Of a stretch of DNA of 64,000 nucleotides, positions 34,755 through 43,398 are shown in pieces. Position 1 is the first letter of the stretch. The number at the start of each line of letters is the position of its first letter. Both the position numbers and the translations under genes were made by a program. The notes beneath the pieces were generated by a model, which had not been told where the DNA came from, made no database searches, and was given only the letters and a program-made list of their open reading frames with translations. The DNA is from Pseudomonas nunensis (GTDB lineage: Bacteria; Pseudomonadota; Gammaproteobacteria; Pseudomonadales; Pseudomonadaceae), in NCBI RefSeq assembly GCF_024296925.1, contig NZ_CP101125.1, forward strand, positions 4,466,501 through 4,530,500, in the 5' to 3' direction.

Positions 34755-36914
34755 TTGACTAGCATGGAACCCGGCAACACGGGTGTCGATCCGCGCCTTA
34801 GCTTCGATGACCCGCTTCTGGACGGTCTGTTGATCCTCTGCAAACTCCACGGTGCGGCGGTCAGCCGCGCCAGCCTGAGTGCCGGCCTGCCCCTGAACAA
34901 ACAACGCATGAGCCTGGACCTGCTGCCCCGCGCAGCGGCCCGGGCGAGTTTGCAGGCGCGTTTGCTGCGTCGGGACCTGGCGGATATTTCTGCCCTCAAC
35001 CTGCCGGTGCTACTGATCCTCAACGATGGCCGCACTGCCGTGCTGCGGCGTTTTGGCGATGACGGCCAGTTGCTGATTCTGCCTTGCGAAGCCGAGGGCG
35101 GTGAACAATGGGTCAGCCGTGAAGAGCTGACCGCCAATTACAGCGGCCAGGCATTATTCGCCCGGCCGCGCCATGAACTCGAAGACTTGCGCTCGCCGCT
35201 CGTGCCGCGCGTCGAAGCGTGGTTTCGCGACACGCTGAAGCTGTCGAAATGGCTGTACAGCGATGCGATCCTCGCGAGTTTCCTGATCAACCTGCTGGGG
35301 CTGATGGTGCCCCTGTTCGTGATGCAGACCTACGACCGGGTGGTGCCGAACCAGGCCACTTCGACCCTGTGGGTGTTGGCCATCGGTTTGCTGATCGGCA
35401 CCGGGTTCGAACTGGTGCTGCGAGTAGTCCGCGCGCACTTGCTGGACACCGCCGGCAAGAAAACCGACGTGATCCTTTCCGCCACCCTGTTCGAACGCAT
35501 CACCGGCATGGCGATGAAAGCCCGGCCAGCGACCATTGGCGGTTTCGCCCAGAGCATCCATGACTTCCAGGGCCTGCGGGAATTTCTCACCGCCGTGACC
35601 CTGACCAGCCTGATCGACCTGCCGTTCGCCGTGCTGATGCTGGTGGTGATCGGCCTGCTCGGCGGCTGGCTGGTGGTGATTCCGTTGCTGGCGTTTCCGA
35701 TCACGATCATTTTCGCGATGGTGATCCAGGTACGTCTGCGCGACACCGTGCAAAAAAGTCTGAGCCTCGGCGCCGAACGCCAGGCGCTGCTGATCGAAAC
35801 CCTCGGCGGCCTGGAAACTCTCAAGGCGTGCAGCGCTGAAAGCGAGCGCCAGCACAAATGGGAGAGCACCCACGGCGCCCTCACCCGCCTCGACAGCCAT
35901 GCGCGCAACCTCTCGGCCCTGGCGACCAACGGCACGTTGTTCATCCAGCAATTTTCCGGCATGGCGACCATCGTCGCCGGGGTCTACAGCATCATCGCCG
36001 GCAACCTCAGCGTCGGCGCGCTGGTGGCGACCTACATGCTCGGCAGCCGTGTGTTGGCACCGCTGGGGCAGATCGCCGGTTTGATCACCCGTTACCAGCA
36101 AGCGCAATTAACCATGCGCAGCACCGATGCGCTGATGTCATTGCCGCAAGAACGCGACGCGAAACAACGGCCACTGGAGCGCACGCAACTGCAAGGCGCG
36201 ATGGACGTCAGCGGTGTGACCTTCCACTACAACGGGCAGAACGCACCCGCGCTGGCCAACATCAGTTTCAGCGTCAAACCCGGCGAACGGATCGGCATCA
36301 TCGGCCGCAGCGGTTCGGGCAAAAGCACCCTCGCCCGTTTGGTGATGGGTTTCTACGCACCGGAAGAAGGCCAATTGCTGCTCGATGGCCTGGACCTGCG
36401 GCAACTCGACGTCGCCGACCTGCGCCAACAGATTGGTTATGTCGCCCATGACCTGCCGCTGTTGGCCGGCAGCCTGCGCGACAACCTGACCCTCGGCGCC
36501 CGCTACGTCAGCGACTCGCGGATGCTCGAAGTCGCGGAATTGACCGGCGTCACCGAGCTCGCGCGCCAACACCCACAGGGCTTCGACCGGCCCGTGGGTG
36601 AGCGCGGGCAGTTACTTTCGGGCGGTCAACGCCAAGCCGTATTGCTCGCTCGGGCGCTGTTACTCGACCCGCCGATCATGCTGCTCGACGAACCCACCAG
36701 CGCCATGGACAACAGCAGCGAAGACGTCCTGCGGCAAAAACTCCACAGCTGGGTCCAGGGCAAAACCTTGCTGCTGGTGACCCACCGCACCTCGATGCTC
36801 AGCCTGGTGGATCGGCTGGTGGTGCTGGACAACGGACGGATCGTCGCCGACGGTCCGAAAGAAGCGGTCATCGATGCACTGCGCAAGGGCCGTGTCGGCT
36901 CTGCGGCTGTCTAG
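34755..36914 (+). CDS. lapB: Type I secretion ABC transporter for LapA
   Basis: 719 residues from TTG 34755, which has AGGAG eight bases upstream; ATG 34734 or 34764 are alternatives. The N-terminal C39-like domain (DDPLLDGLLILCKLHG) lacks the peptidase function, as usual for RTX-adhesin exporters. The transmembrane domain spans about 155-430. The nucleotide-binding domain has Walker A GRSGSGKST, signature LLSGGQRQA and Walker B IMLLDEPTSAMD. LapB drives export of LapA with LapC and LapE. Confidence 0.92.
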   Translation: MTSMEPGNTGVDPRLSFDDPLLDGLLILCKLHGAAVSRASLSAGLPLNKQRMSLDLLPRAAARASLQARLLRRDLADISALNLPVLLILNDGRTAVLRRFGDDGQLLILPCEAEGGEQWVSREELTANYSGQALFARPRHELEDLRSPLVPRVEAWFRDTLKLSKWLYSDAILASFLINLLGLMVPLFVMQTYDRVVPNQATSTLWVLAIGLLIGTGFELVLRVVRAHLLDTAGKKTDVILSATLFERITGMAMKARPATIGGFAQSIHDFQGLREFLTAVTLTSLIDLPFAVLMLVVIGLLGGWLVVIPLLAFPITIIFAMVIQVRLRDTVQKSLSLGAERQALLIETLGGLETLKACSAESERQHKWESTHGALTRLDSHARNLSALATNGTLFIQQFSGMATIVAGVYSIIAGNLSVGALVATYMLGSRVLAPLGQIAGLITRYQQAQLTMRSTDALMSLPQERDAKQRPLERTQLQGAMDVSGVTFHYNGQNAPALANISFSVKPGERIGIIGRSGSGKSTLARLVMGFYAPEEGQLLLDGLDLRQLDVADLRQQIGYVAHDLPLLAGSLRDNLTLGARYVSDSRMLEVAELTGVTELARQHPQGFDRPVGERGQLLSGGQRQAVLLARALLLDPPIMLLDEPTSAMDNSSEDVLRQKLHSWVQGKTLLLVTHRTSMLSLVDRLVVLDNGRIVADGPKEAVIDALRKGRVGSAAV

Positions 36915-36923
36915 GAGTTGCCC

Positions 36924-38291
36924 ATGGCTCGTTCATCGTCCGATGTCTCAAAGGATCGCGGCTACTTCGGCAGCTTCAGCAAAAGTGCGGAGAGCGAATA
37001 CATGCCGGAAACCGCCGGCGCCGCGTTGCAGGACTCCCCGCGCCTGTCGCGGATCACCGTTTGGCTGGCGGCGGGGCTGCTGATTTCCGGGCTGGTCTGG
37101 GCCAAATTCGCAGTACTACAGGAAGTGACCATGGGCGAAGGCAAGGCGATTCCGTCGAGCAAGGTCCAGGTGATCCAGAACCTCGAAGGCGGCATCGTCT
37201 CCGAGATTTTCGTCCGCGAAGGGCAAATGGTGAACAAGGGCGACACCCTGCTGCGCCTGGATGACACGCGGTTTCTGTCGAACAAGGGCGAAAGCGAGGC
37301 GGATCGCTATTCGTTGACCGCGAAGGTCGAGCGCTTGTCGGCGGAGGCTGAGGGGCGGCCGTTCAAGCTGTCGGACGAAGTGATCGCCAAGGCGCCTCAA
37401 GTGGCCGAAGACGAACGCTCGCTGTACGAACAACGGCAACGGCGACTGGCCAGTGAACAACGCACCTTGAGTGAACAACTTCGGCAAAAAACCCAGGAAC
37501 TGGCAGAGTTCCGCTCGAAACAGGGGCAATTCAGTTCCAGCCTGGCGTTGTTGCAACAAGAGATGAACATGTCCGCGCCGCTGGTGGGCACCGGGGCGGT
37601 GTCGCCGGTGGAAATCCTGCGGCTCAAGCGCAGCGCGGTGGAAATTCGCGGTTCGTTGAACGCGACCACACTGGCGATTCCTCGGGCGGAATCGGCGATC
37701 AATGAGATAAAAAGCAAGATCGACGAATCGGAACAATCATTCCGTTCCGACGCGGCCAAAGAGCTGAATGAGAAACGCACCGACCTGTCGAAAATCACTG
37801 CTTCGAGCATTGCCATCGACGATCGCGTGACTCGTACAACTGTGGTGTCGCCGGTGCACGGGATTATCAAGGTGCTGAAGGTCAACACTATTGGCGGCGT
37901 GGTTCAGCCCGGCAGCGACATGGTGGAAATCGTGCCGCTGGAAGACAACCTGCTGATCGAAGCCAAGGTCCGACCACAGGACGTGGCGTTCCTGCACCCG
38001 GGTCAGAAAGCCATGGTCAAGTTCAGTGCCTATGACTACACGATTTATGGTGGGCTGAGCGCCAAACTGGAGTTGATCGGCGCGGACACGATTACCGATG
38101 ACAAGGGCAACAGCTTCTATTTGATTCAGGTGCGCACCGATAAGAACCACTTGGGCGGGGATGTAAAACCGTTGCTGATTATTCCGGGGATGGTGGCGAC
38201 GGTGGACATTATTACCGGGGAGAAAAGTGTGCTGGATTATCTGCTGAAACCGGTGCTGAAGGCGCGGACAGAGGCGATGCGCGAAAGGTAG
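36924..38291 (+). CDS. lapC: Membrane-fusion protein of the LapA secretion system (HlyD family)
   Basis: 455 residues from ATG 36924, with AGGAG overlapping the lapB stop, so translation is coupled. One membrane helix (about 45-65), a lipoyl half-motif (VIQNLEGGIVSEIFVREGQM), a long coiled coil (about 125-290), the second lipoyl half and the HlyD beta-barrel. It bridges LapB and LapE across the periplasm. Confidence 0.93.
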   Translation: MARSSSDVSKDRGYFGSFSKSAESEYMPETAGAALQDSPRLSRITVWLAAGLLISGLVWAKFAVLQEVTMGEGKAIPSSKVQVIQNLEGGIVSEIFVREGQMVNKGDTLLRLDDTRFLSNKGESEADRYSLTAKVERLSAEAEGRPFKLSDEVIAKAPQVAEDERSLYEQRQRRLASEQRTLSEQLRQKTQELAEFRSKQGQFSSSLALLQQEMNMSAPLVGTGAVSPVEILRLKRSAVEIRGSLNATTLAIPRAESAINEIKSKIDESEQSFRSDAAKELNEKRTDLSKITASSIAIDDRVTRTTVVSPVHGIIKVLKVNTIGGVVQPGSDMVEIVPLEDNLLIEAKVRPQDVAFLHPGQKAMVKFSAYDYTIYGGLSAKLELIGADTITDDKGNSFYLIQVRTDKNHLGGDVKPLLIIPGMVATVDIITGEKSVLDYLLKPVLKARTEAMRER

Positions 38292-38327
38292 CCAGCATCT
38301 TGGATCTTTAGGGATTGTTCCACCGCC

Positions 38328-38412
38328 TTCGCGAGCAAGCCCGCTCCCACATTTTGATCGCGTTCCTCCTGGAAAAATGCGATCCCCTGTGGGAGCGGGC
38401 TTGCTCGCGAAG
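38328..38412. repeat. REP doublet (GTGGGAGCGGGC family)
   Basis: Two inverted copies, CTTCGCGAGCAAGCCCGC and inverse, between the convergent lapC and tapT genes. Confidence 0.9.
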
Positions 38413-38431
38413 AGGGCCTCATTGCCAGCGA

Positions 38432-39028
38432 CTATTTCGGCCCATGGTTACGCTGGAAGGTTTCCTCACCCATCGCCGCAATCTGCCCTTCTATCAACGC
38501 CTCGAAGGGCTTTAACAACGGCTCAAACGTGGTCGGCGGTTCCAGGGTCTGTAACGCCTGCACAATCGCCTCCACCGTCGATAACGCCCCTGGCCCCGGC
38601 GCTTTGCGCAATCGATAGCGCGACACGCCGCCCTCCGCCAACGTCACCCGAGGCAACGCCGCCAGCAGCGGATTGAGGTGCAACATTTTTCGCGCCTTGC
38701 GCCAGGTGCCGTCCGGGACCACCAGCAGCAAGGGTTCATCGGTTGAGGTGTAAGCCTGTAACGGCTGCGCCTCTTCAGCGGGAAACAGTAATCGCGCCTG
38801 ATACCCCGGTCGATTCAACAACACCGGCAAATCCTCAAACACTTCACCGACGATCAACTCGGCATTCTTCAGCCCCAACGCCGCCAGCCGCGCGGTGTTC
38901 AGCGCATGGTTCACTTCGCTGGGATGCTGCAACAGCAACACCCGAGTGCGGCTGTCGAGGCTCGGGATCAGTGGACACAGGCAATGGGTTTGCGGGCGCA
39001 GGCAGCGTGGGCATTGAATTCTGGACAT
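38432..39028 (-). CDS. tapT: DTW-domain tRNA aminocarboxypropyltransferase
   Basis: 198 residues. An N-terminal zinc-type cysteine cluster (CPRCLRPQTHCLCPLIP, 5-21), the SPOUT-like core with HPSEVNHALNTARL, the DxTW motif in VPDGTWRKARKM and STVEAI at the end. TapT enzymes transfer the aminocarboxypropyl group of S-adenosylmethionine to U47 of tRNAs (acp3U). Length and motifs fit the family. Confidence 0.88.
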   Translation of the reverse strand: MSRIQCPRCLRPQTHCLCPLIPSLDSRTRVLLLQHPSEVNHALNTARLAALGLKNAELIVGEVFEDLPVLLNRPGYQARLLFPAEEAQPLQAYTSTDEPLLLVVPDGTWRKARKMLHLNPLLAALPRVTLAEGGVSRYRLRKAPGPGALSTVEAIVQALQTLEPPTTFEPLLKPFEALIEGQIAAMGEETFQRNHGPK

Positions 39029-39040
39029 GCTTCTTTTCCT

Positions 39041-39937
39041 TTACGCAGCCTGATTGAGCTGTGCTTTAAGCAAATCACGGAAGGTCTGGATCAGCGGCTC
39101 GCGGCTGCGGCCCCGGCGCACGATCATTGAGAACGGCGCCTGATAACCGAAGGTCGCCGGCAATAGCACCCGCAAATCACCCTTGTCGGCCCAGGCCTGG
39201 GCGTAGTGCTCCGGCAGGTAGCCGATGTAGGCGCCGGACAGCACCAGGATCAGTTGCGCTTCCATACTTTCCACAGTGGCGGCGCTGTGTTTGAAACCGT
39301 GGCGCGCCAATTCCGCCTGGCTCCAGTAGCCGCGCCCGACCATGCGTTGCTGGGTGATGACTTGCTCGGGAATGCGCCGTTCGGTGAACAGCGGATGGCG
39401 GCTGCTGCAATACAACCAATGTTGCTCGCGGTACAGCGGCATGTAGACCAACCCGCTCATGCGCGTGGAAAACGCACCGATGGCCAGGTCGAGGCGGTTG
39501 TCCTGCACGCCGAGTTGCAGTTCGTAGGGGCTCATCACCGACAGGTGCAAATGCACGGCCGGGTGTTCCTGACTGTAGGCGCCGATGGCTTCGGCGAAGG
39601 GCAAGGCCTTGTCGCTGACAGTGGAGTCGATGACCCCGAGGTTCAGCGTTCCGCGCAGTTCGCCTTTGAGCGCTGCCGCGTATTGCTCGAAGCCTTCGAG
39701 TTCGCCGAGCAGCCGCAAGGTTTCCTGATGGAACAACTCACCCTTGCTGGTCAGGCTGAAACCGCCGCGCCCGCGATGGCAGAGCACCAGGCCCAACGCC
39801 GCTTCGAGCTGGCTCATGTAAGTGCTGATGGCCGACGTCGAGAGGTTGAGTTCTTGCTGGGCGTTGGCGAACCCCTGATGGCGGACCACGCTGACGAAAA
39901 TGCGCAATAGTTTCAGGTCGGGTAAAGCGTTGGCCAT
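39041..39937 (-). CDS. gbuR: LysR-type regulator of the guanidinobutyrase locus
   Basis: 298 residues from ATG 39937 with GGAG seven bases upstream. N-terminal HTH (FANAQQELNLSTSAISTYMS, about 22-42) and a LysR substrate domain. It is divergent from the ureohydrolase gene, as gbuR is from gbuA in P. aeruginosa, where it activates gbuA in response to 4-guanidinobutyrate. A 24-bp near-perfect palindrome lies between the two genes. Confidence 0.8.
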   Translation of the reverse strand: MANALPDLKLLRIFVSVVRHQGFANAQQELNLSTSAISTYMSQLEAALGLVLCHRGRGGFSLTSKGELFHQETLRLLGELEGFEQYAAALKGELRGTLNLGVIDSTVSDKALPFAEAIGAYSQEHPAVHLHLSVMSPYELQLGVQDNRLDLAIGAFSTRMSGLVYMPLYREQHWLYCSSRHPLFTERRIPEQVITQQRMVGRGYWSQAELARHGFKHSAATVESMEAQLILVLSGAYIGYLPEHYAQAWADKGDLRVLLPATFGYQAPFSMIVRRGRSREPLIQTFRDLLKAQLNQAA

Positions 39938-39989
39938 GGGGTTCTCCAAAAACCAGCGAAGTCGTCGTTTCGTTCCGTACGAGCCCCTT

Positions 39990-40090
39990 GTAGGAGCTGT
40001 CGAGTGAAACGAGGCTGCGATCTTTTGACTTTGATTCTTTAAAAACCAAGATCAAAAGATCGCAGCCTCGTTTCACTCGACAGCTCCTAC
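39990..40090. repeat. Inverted repeat (CTGTCGAGTG family)
   Basis: About 44-bp arms, GTAGGAGCTGTCGAGTGAAA and inverse, extended by GATCTTTTGA/TCAAAAGATC. It lies in the gbuR leader region. Confidence 0.85.
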
Positions 40091-40133
40091 AGGCAATCGC
40101 CTCAGGCGGAGAAGTCTATCGCCCCTTCCCCCA

Positions 40134-40157
40134 TTAGTTTAGAAAAATCTGAACTAA
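40134..40157. promoter_or_regulatory. Operator candidate between gbuR and gbuA
   Basis: TTAGTTTAGA - AAAA - TCTGAACTAA: 10-bp arms with one mismatch, 24 bp in all, at -123 to -146 from the gbuA start. It contains a LysR-type T-N11-A core. Placed as expected for GbuR control of both genes. Confidence 0.55.
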
Positions 40158-40279
40158 GTATTTGCCCGTAGCGATTCTTCTCGCCCACTACATTTCGCAT
40201 GATCGGCCCACAGCGGTGCCCGTATCTTCCGTGAACGGCGTGCCGACATAAATAAAACAACGACGATGAGGCCTTACCC

Positions 40280-41230
40280 GTGGACAAGATTCTTCACCAA
40301 CCACTGGGCGGCAATGAAATGCCGCGCTTCGGCGGCATCGCCACCATGATGCGACTCCCCCATTTGACTACCGCTGCCGGCCTGGACGCTGCCTTTATTG
40401 GCGTGCCGCTGGACATCGGTACTTCCCTGCGCCCCGGGACCCGTTTCGGACCTCGCGAAATCCGCGCTGAATCGGTAATGATCCGCCCGTACAACATGGC
40501 CACCGGCGCTGCACCGTTCGATTCGCTGTCGGTTGCCGACATCGGCGACGTGGCGATCAACACCTTCAACCTGCTCGACGCCGTGCGGATCATCGAAGAG
40601 TCCTATCACAGCATCCTCGAACACGACGTGATCCCGCTGACCTTGGGCGGCGACCACACCATCACCCTGCCGATCCTGCGTGCCATCCATAAAAAGCACG
40701 GCAAGGTCGGCCTGGTGCACATCGACGCTCACGCCGATGTGAACGATCACATGTTTGGCGAGAAAATCGCCCACGGCACCACGTTCCGTCGCGCCGTCGA
40801 AGAAGGTCTTCTGGACCCCGACCGCGTGGTGCAAATCGGCCTGCGCGCCCAGGGCTACACCTCCGAAGACTTCAACTGGAGCCGTAAACAAGGCTTCCGT
40901 GTGGTTCAAGCCGAAGAGTGCTGGCACAAATCCCTGGCGCCGCTGATGGCTGAAGTTCGCGAGAAAGTCGGCGGCGGTCCGGTGTACCTGAGTTTTGACA
41001 TCGACGGCATCGACCCGGCGTGGGCTCCTGGCACCGGCACCCCGGAAATCGGTGGTCTGACGACCATTCAGGCGATTGAAATCGTGCGTGGCTGCCAAGG
41101 CCTCGACCTGGTCGGTTGCGATCTGGTAGAAGTCTCGCCCGCTTATGACACCACCGGTAATACCTCGCTGCTGGCCGCCAACCTGCTGTACGAAATGCTC
41201 TGCGTACTGCCTGGCGTGGCCCACCGCTGA
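40280..41230 (+). CDS. gbuA: Guanidinobutyrase (agmatinase/arginase family)
   Basis: 316 residues from GTG 40280. All Mn-binding motifs of the ureohydrolases are present: GGDHT, DAHADVND and SFDIDGIDP. These enzymes hydrolyse guanidino compounds to urea and an amine. The gene order LysR, ureohydrolase, SnoaL-like, NCS1-type permease, solute symporter matches P. aeruginosa PA1422-PA1418, so 4-guanidinobutyrate hydrolysis (arginine catabolism) is the likely reaction. Agmatine or guanidinopropionate cannot be excluded from sequence. Confidence 0.85.
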   Translation: MDKILHQPLGGNEMPRFGGIATMMRLPHLTTAAGLDAAFIGVPLDIGTSLRPGTRFGPREIRAESVMIRPYNMATGAAPFDSLSVADIGDVAINTFNLLDAVRIIEESYHSILEHDVIPLTLGGDHTITLPILRAIHKKHGKVGLVHIDAHADVNDHMFGEKIAHGTTFRRAVEEGLLDPDRVVQIGLRAQGYTSEDFNWSRKQGFRVVQAEECWHKSLAPLMAEVREKVGGGPVYLSFDIDGIDPAWAPGTGTPEIGGLTTIQAIEIVRGCQGLDLVGCDLVEVSPAYDTTGNTSLLAANLLYEMLCVLPGVAHR

Positions 41231-41239
41231 GGATTGGTC

Positions 41240-41662
41240 ATGAACGAACGCGATCAGGTTTTAAAAGCCGCCGCCGATCTGGTGACTGCTTTCGCCCGTA
41301 ACGATCGCGAAGCCTACTTCGGCGCCTTCAGCGCCGATGCCAGCTTCGTGTTCTACACCCTCGAACAGCCCCTGCTGTCGCGCGATGCCTATCAGGCATT
41401 GTGGGACAACTGGCGCGCCGAGGACGGCTTCGAAGTGCTCTCGTGCACTTCAAGCAACGCCTTTGTCAGCCTGCAAGGTGACGTGGCGATTTTCATCCAT
41501 GACGTGGCCACCGAGCTGCGCATGCAAGGGGAGCAACACTTCAGCCAGGAGCGCGAGACGATTGTTTTCAAGAAACAAGCGTCTGGCCAAGAACAACAAG
41601 GCCTATGGCTGGCCTGTCATGAACATTTGTCCGCAATGCCGGAAGGGCTGCCATCCCCTTAG
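41240..41662 (+). CDS. SnoaL-like (NTF2-fold) protein
   Basis: 140 residues from ATG 41240, whose GAGGAT ribosome binding site overlaps the gbuA stop. It has the NTF2-like pattern: helix RDQVLKAAADLVTAFARND, then AFSADASFVFYT and a beta-rich C-terminus (GEQHFSQERETIVFK). It corresponds in position to PA1420. The role is unknown; tight coupling suggests a function in guanidinobutyrate use. Confidence 0.75.
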   Translation: MNERDQVLKAAADLVTAFARNDREAYFGAFSADASFVFYTLEQPLLSRDAYQALWDNWRAEDGFEVLSCTSSNAFVSLQGDVAIFIHDVATELRMQGEQHFSQERETIVFKKQASGQEQQGLWLACHEHLSAMPEGLPSP

Positions 41663-41716
41663 CCAAACAGGTGACGCTCACACACGATGAGCGCGCCTTT
41701 ATGATCGGAGCTGATC

Positions 41717-43234
41717 ATGAATAACAACAACAAAGACAAAGACCAAAGCCTTACGCAAATTGAAACCTACGGGGTCGAACAGATCCCGGACAGCGAACGC
41801 ACCGCAGGCCCGACGGACTTGTTCCGGATGATCTTCGGCGGTTCCAACACCTTTGCCACCGCCGTGCTCGGCAGTTTCCCGGTGCTGTTCGGCCTCTCGT
41901 TCCAGGCCGGTGTCTGGGCGATCGTGCTGGGCGTGTTGCTGGGTTCGCTGATCCTCGCGCCGATGGGCCTGTTCGGCCCGATCAACGGCACCAACAACGC
42001 CGTGTCTTCCGGTGCACACTTCGGCGTGCACGGGCGGATTGTCGGTTCGTTCCTGTCGCTGTTGACCGCCATCGCCTTCTTCTCGCTCTCGGTGTGGAGT
42101 TCAGGGGATGCGCTGATCGGTGGCGCCAAACGCCTGATCGGCCTGCCGGAAACCGACCTGACCCTGGGCCTGGCCTACGGTCTGTTCGCGATTCTGGTGC
42201 TGACCGTGTGCATCTACGGCTTCCGCTTCCTGCTGTGGGTCAACAAGATCGCGGTGTGGAGCGCCAGCCTGCTGTTCTTGCTGGGCATCTTCGCGTTCGC
42301 CGGTCCCTTCGATGTGAACTTCGCCGGCACCGTCAGCATGGGTCAACCAGGGTTCTGGGCCGCGTTCATCGGCGCTGCGCTGGTGGCGATGAGCAACCCG
42401 ATTTCCTTCGGTGCGTTCCTCGGTGACTGGTCGCGCTACATCCCGCGCGACACGCCAAAAGGCCGGATCATGGCGGCGGTGGTGATCTCGCAGATCGCGA
42501 CCTTCATCCCGTTCCTGTTCGGCCTGGCCACCGCGACCATCGTGGCGATCAAGGCACCGGACTACATCGCAGCCAACAACTACGTCGGCGGTCTGCTGGC
42601 GGTGTCGCCGAGCTGGTTCTTCCTGCCGGTGTGCCTGATCGCGGTGATCGGCGGCATGTCCACCGGCACCACGTCGCTGTATGGCACCGGGCTGGACATG
42701 TCCAGCGTGTTCCCTCGGGTGCTGTCGCGGGTCAAGGCGACGTTGCTGATCGGCGTGATGTCGATTGCCTTCATCTTCATCGGGCGCTTCGCGGCGAACC
42801 TGGTGCAGAGCGTGTCGACCTTCGCCGTACTGATCATCACCTGCACCACCCCATGGATGGTGATCATGATCATCGGCCTGGTAGTGCGTCGCGGCTTCTA
42901 CTGCCCGGATGACCTGCAAGTGTTCACCCGTGGCGAGAAAGGTGGCCGCTACTGGTTCACCCACGGCTGGAACTGGCGCGGCCTGGGTGCGTGGATCCCG
43001 AGCGCACTGGTCGGCCTGTGCTTCGTGAACCTGCCGGGGCAGTTTGTCGGCGTGCTGGGCGACCTGGCCGGCGGCATCGACATCAGCCTGCCGGTGACCC
43101 TGGGCCTGGCTTCGCTGGTGTACCTGACATTGCTCAGCCTGTTCCCGGAACCACGGGAAGTGTTCGGGCCGCAGGATGCGCGAAGCAAAGGCACCAACAC
43201 CGTCGCAAAGCCTGAACTCCGTCAGCCCGCCTGA
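41717..43234 (+). CDS. NCS1/cytosine permease-type transporter
   Basis: 505 residues with about 12 hydrophobic helices. Helix 1 segment FRMIFGGSNTFATAVLGSFP and the SNPISFGAFLGDWSRYIP loop are typical of the purine-cytosine permease branch of NCS1. Located in the gbu cluster, it probably imports guanidinobutyrate or a related compound (inference). Confidence 0.8.
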   Translation: MNNNNKDKDQSLTQIETYGVEQIPDSERTAGPTDLFRMIFGGSNTFATAVLGSFPVLFGLSFQAGVWAIVLGVLLGSLILAPMGLFGPINGTNNAVSSGAHFGVHGRIVGSFLSLLTAIAFFSLSVWSSGDALIGGAKRLIGLPETDLTLGLAYGLFAILVLTVCIYGFRFLLWVNKIAVWSASLLFLLGIFAFAGPFDVNFAGTVSMGQPGFWAAFIGAALVAMSNPISFGAFLGDWSRYIPRDTPKGRIMAAVVISQIATFIPFLFGLATATIVAIKAPDYIAANNYVGGLLAVSPSWFFLPVCLIAVIGGMSTGTTSLYGTGLDMSSVFPRVLSRVKATLLIGVMSIAFIFIGRFAANLVQSVSTFAVLIITCTTPWMVIMIIGLVVRRGFYCPDDLQVFTRGEKGGRYWFTHGWNWRGLGAWIPSALVGLCFVNLPGQFVGVLGDLAGGIDISLPVTLGLASLVYLTLLSLFPEPREVFGPQDARSKGTNTVAKPELRQPA

Positions 43235-43245
43235 CACAGATCCAC

Positions 43246-43336
43246 CTGTGGGAGCGGGCTTGCTCGAGAAGACGGCGGCACATCCAACATCGATGTGACT
43301 GAAAAACCGCATTCGCGAGCAAGCCCGCTCCCACAG
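43246..43336. repeat. REP doublet (GTGGGAGCGGGC family)
   Basis: CTGTGGGAGCGGGCTTGCTC and inverse around a 35-base filler, between two codirectional transporter genes. The left copy has CGAGAAG in place of CGCGAAG. Confidence 0.9.
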
Positions 43337-43398
43337 AGAAGCGCCCCACAGAAACACCTTTGTTTCACCATAAAAAAGACAATCGGAGACACGCCATC

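Noticed and set aside
33456..34904. 482-codon minus-strand frame opposite lapE
   Set aside because: Shadow of lapE; no initiation signal and runs through an intergenic repeat.
42101..43357. 418-codon minus-strand frame opposite the NCS1 permease
   Set aside because: Antisense shadow with no family resemblance.
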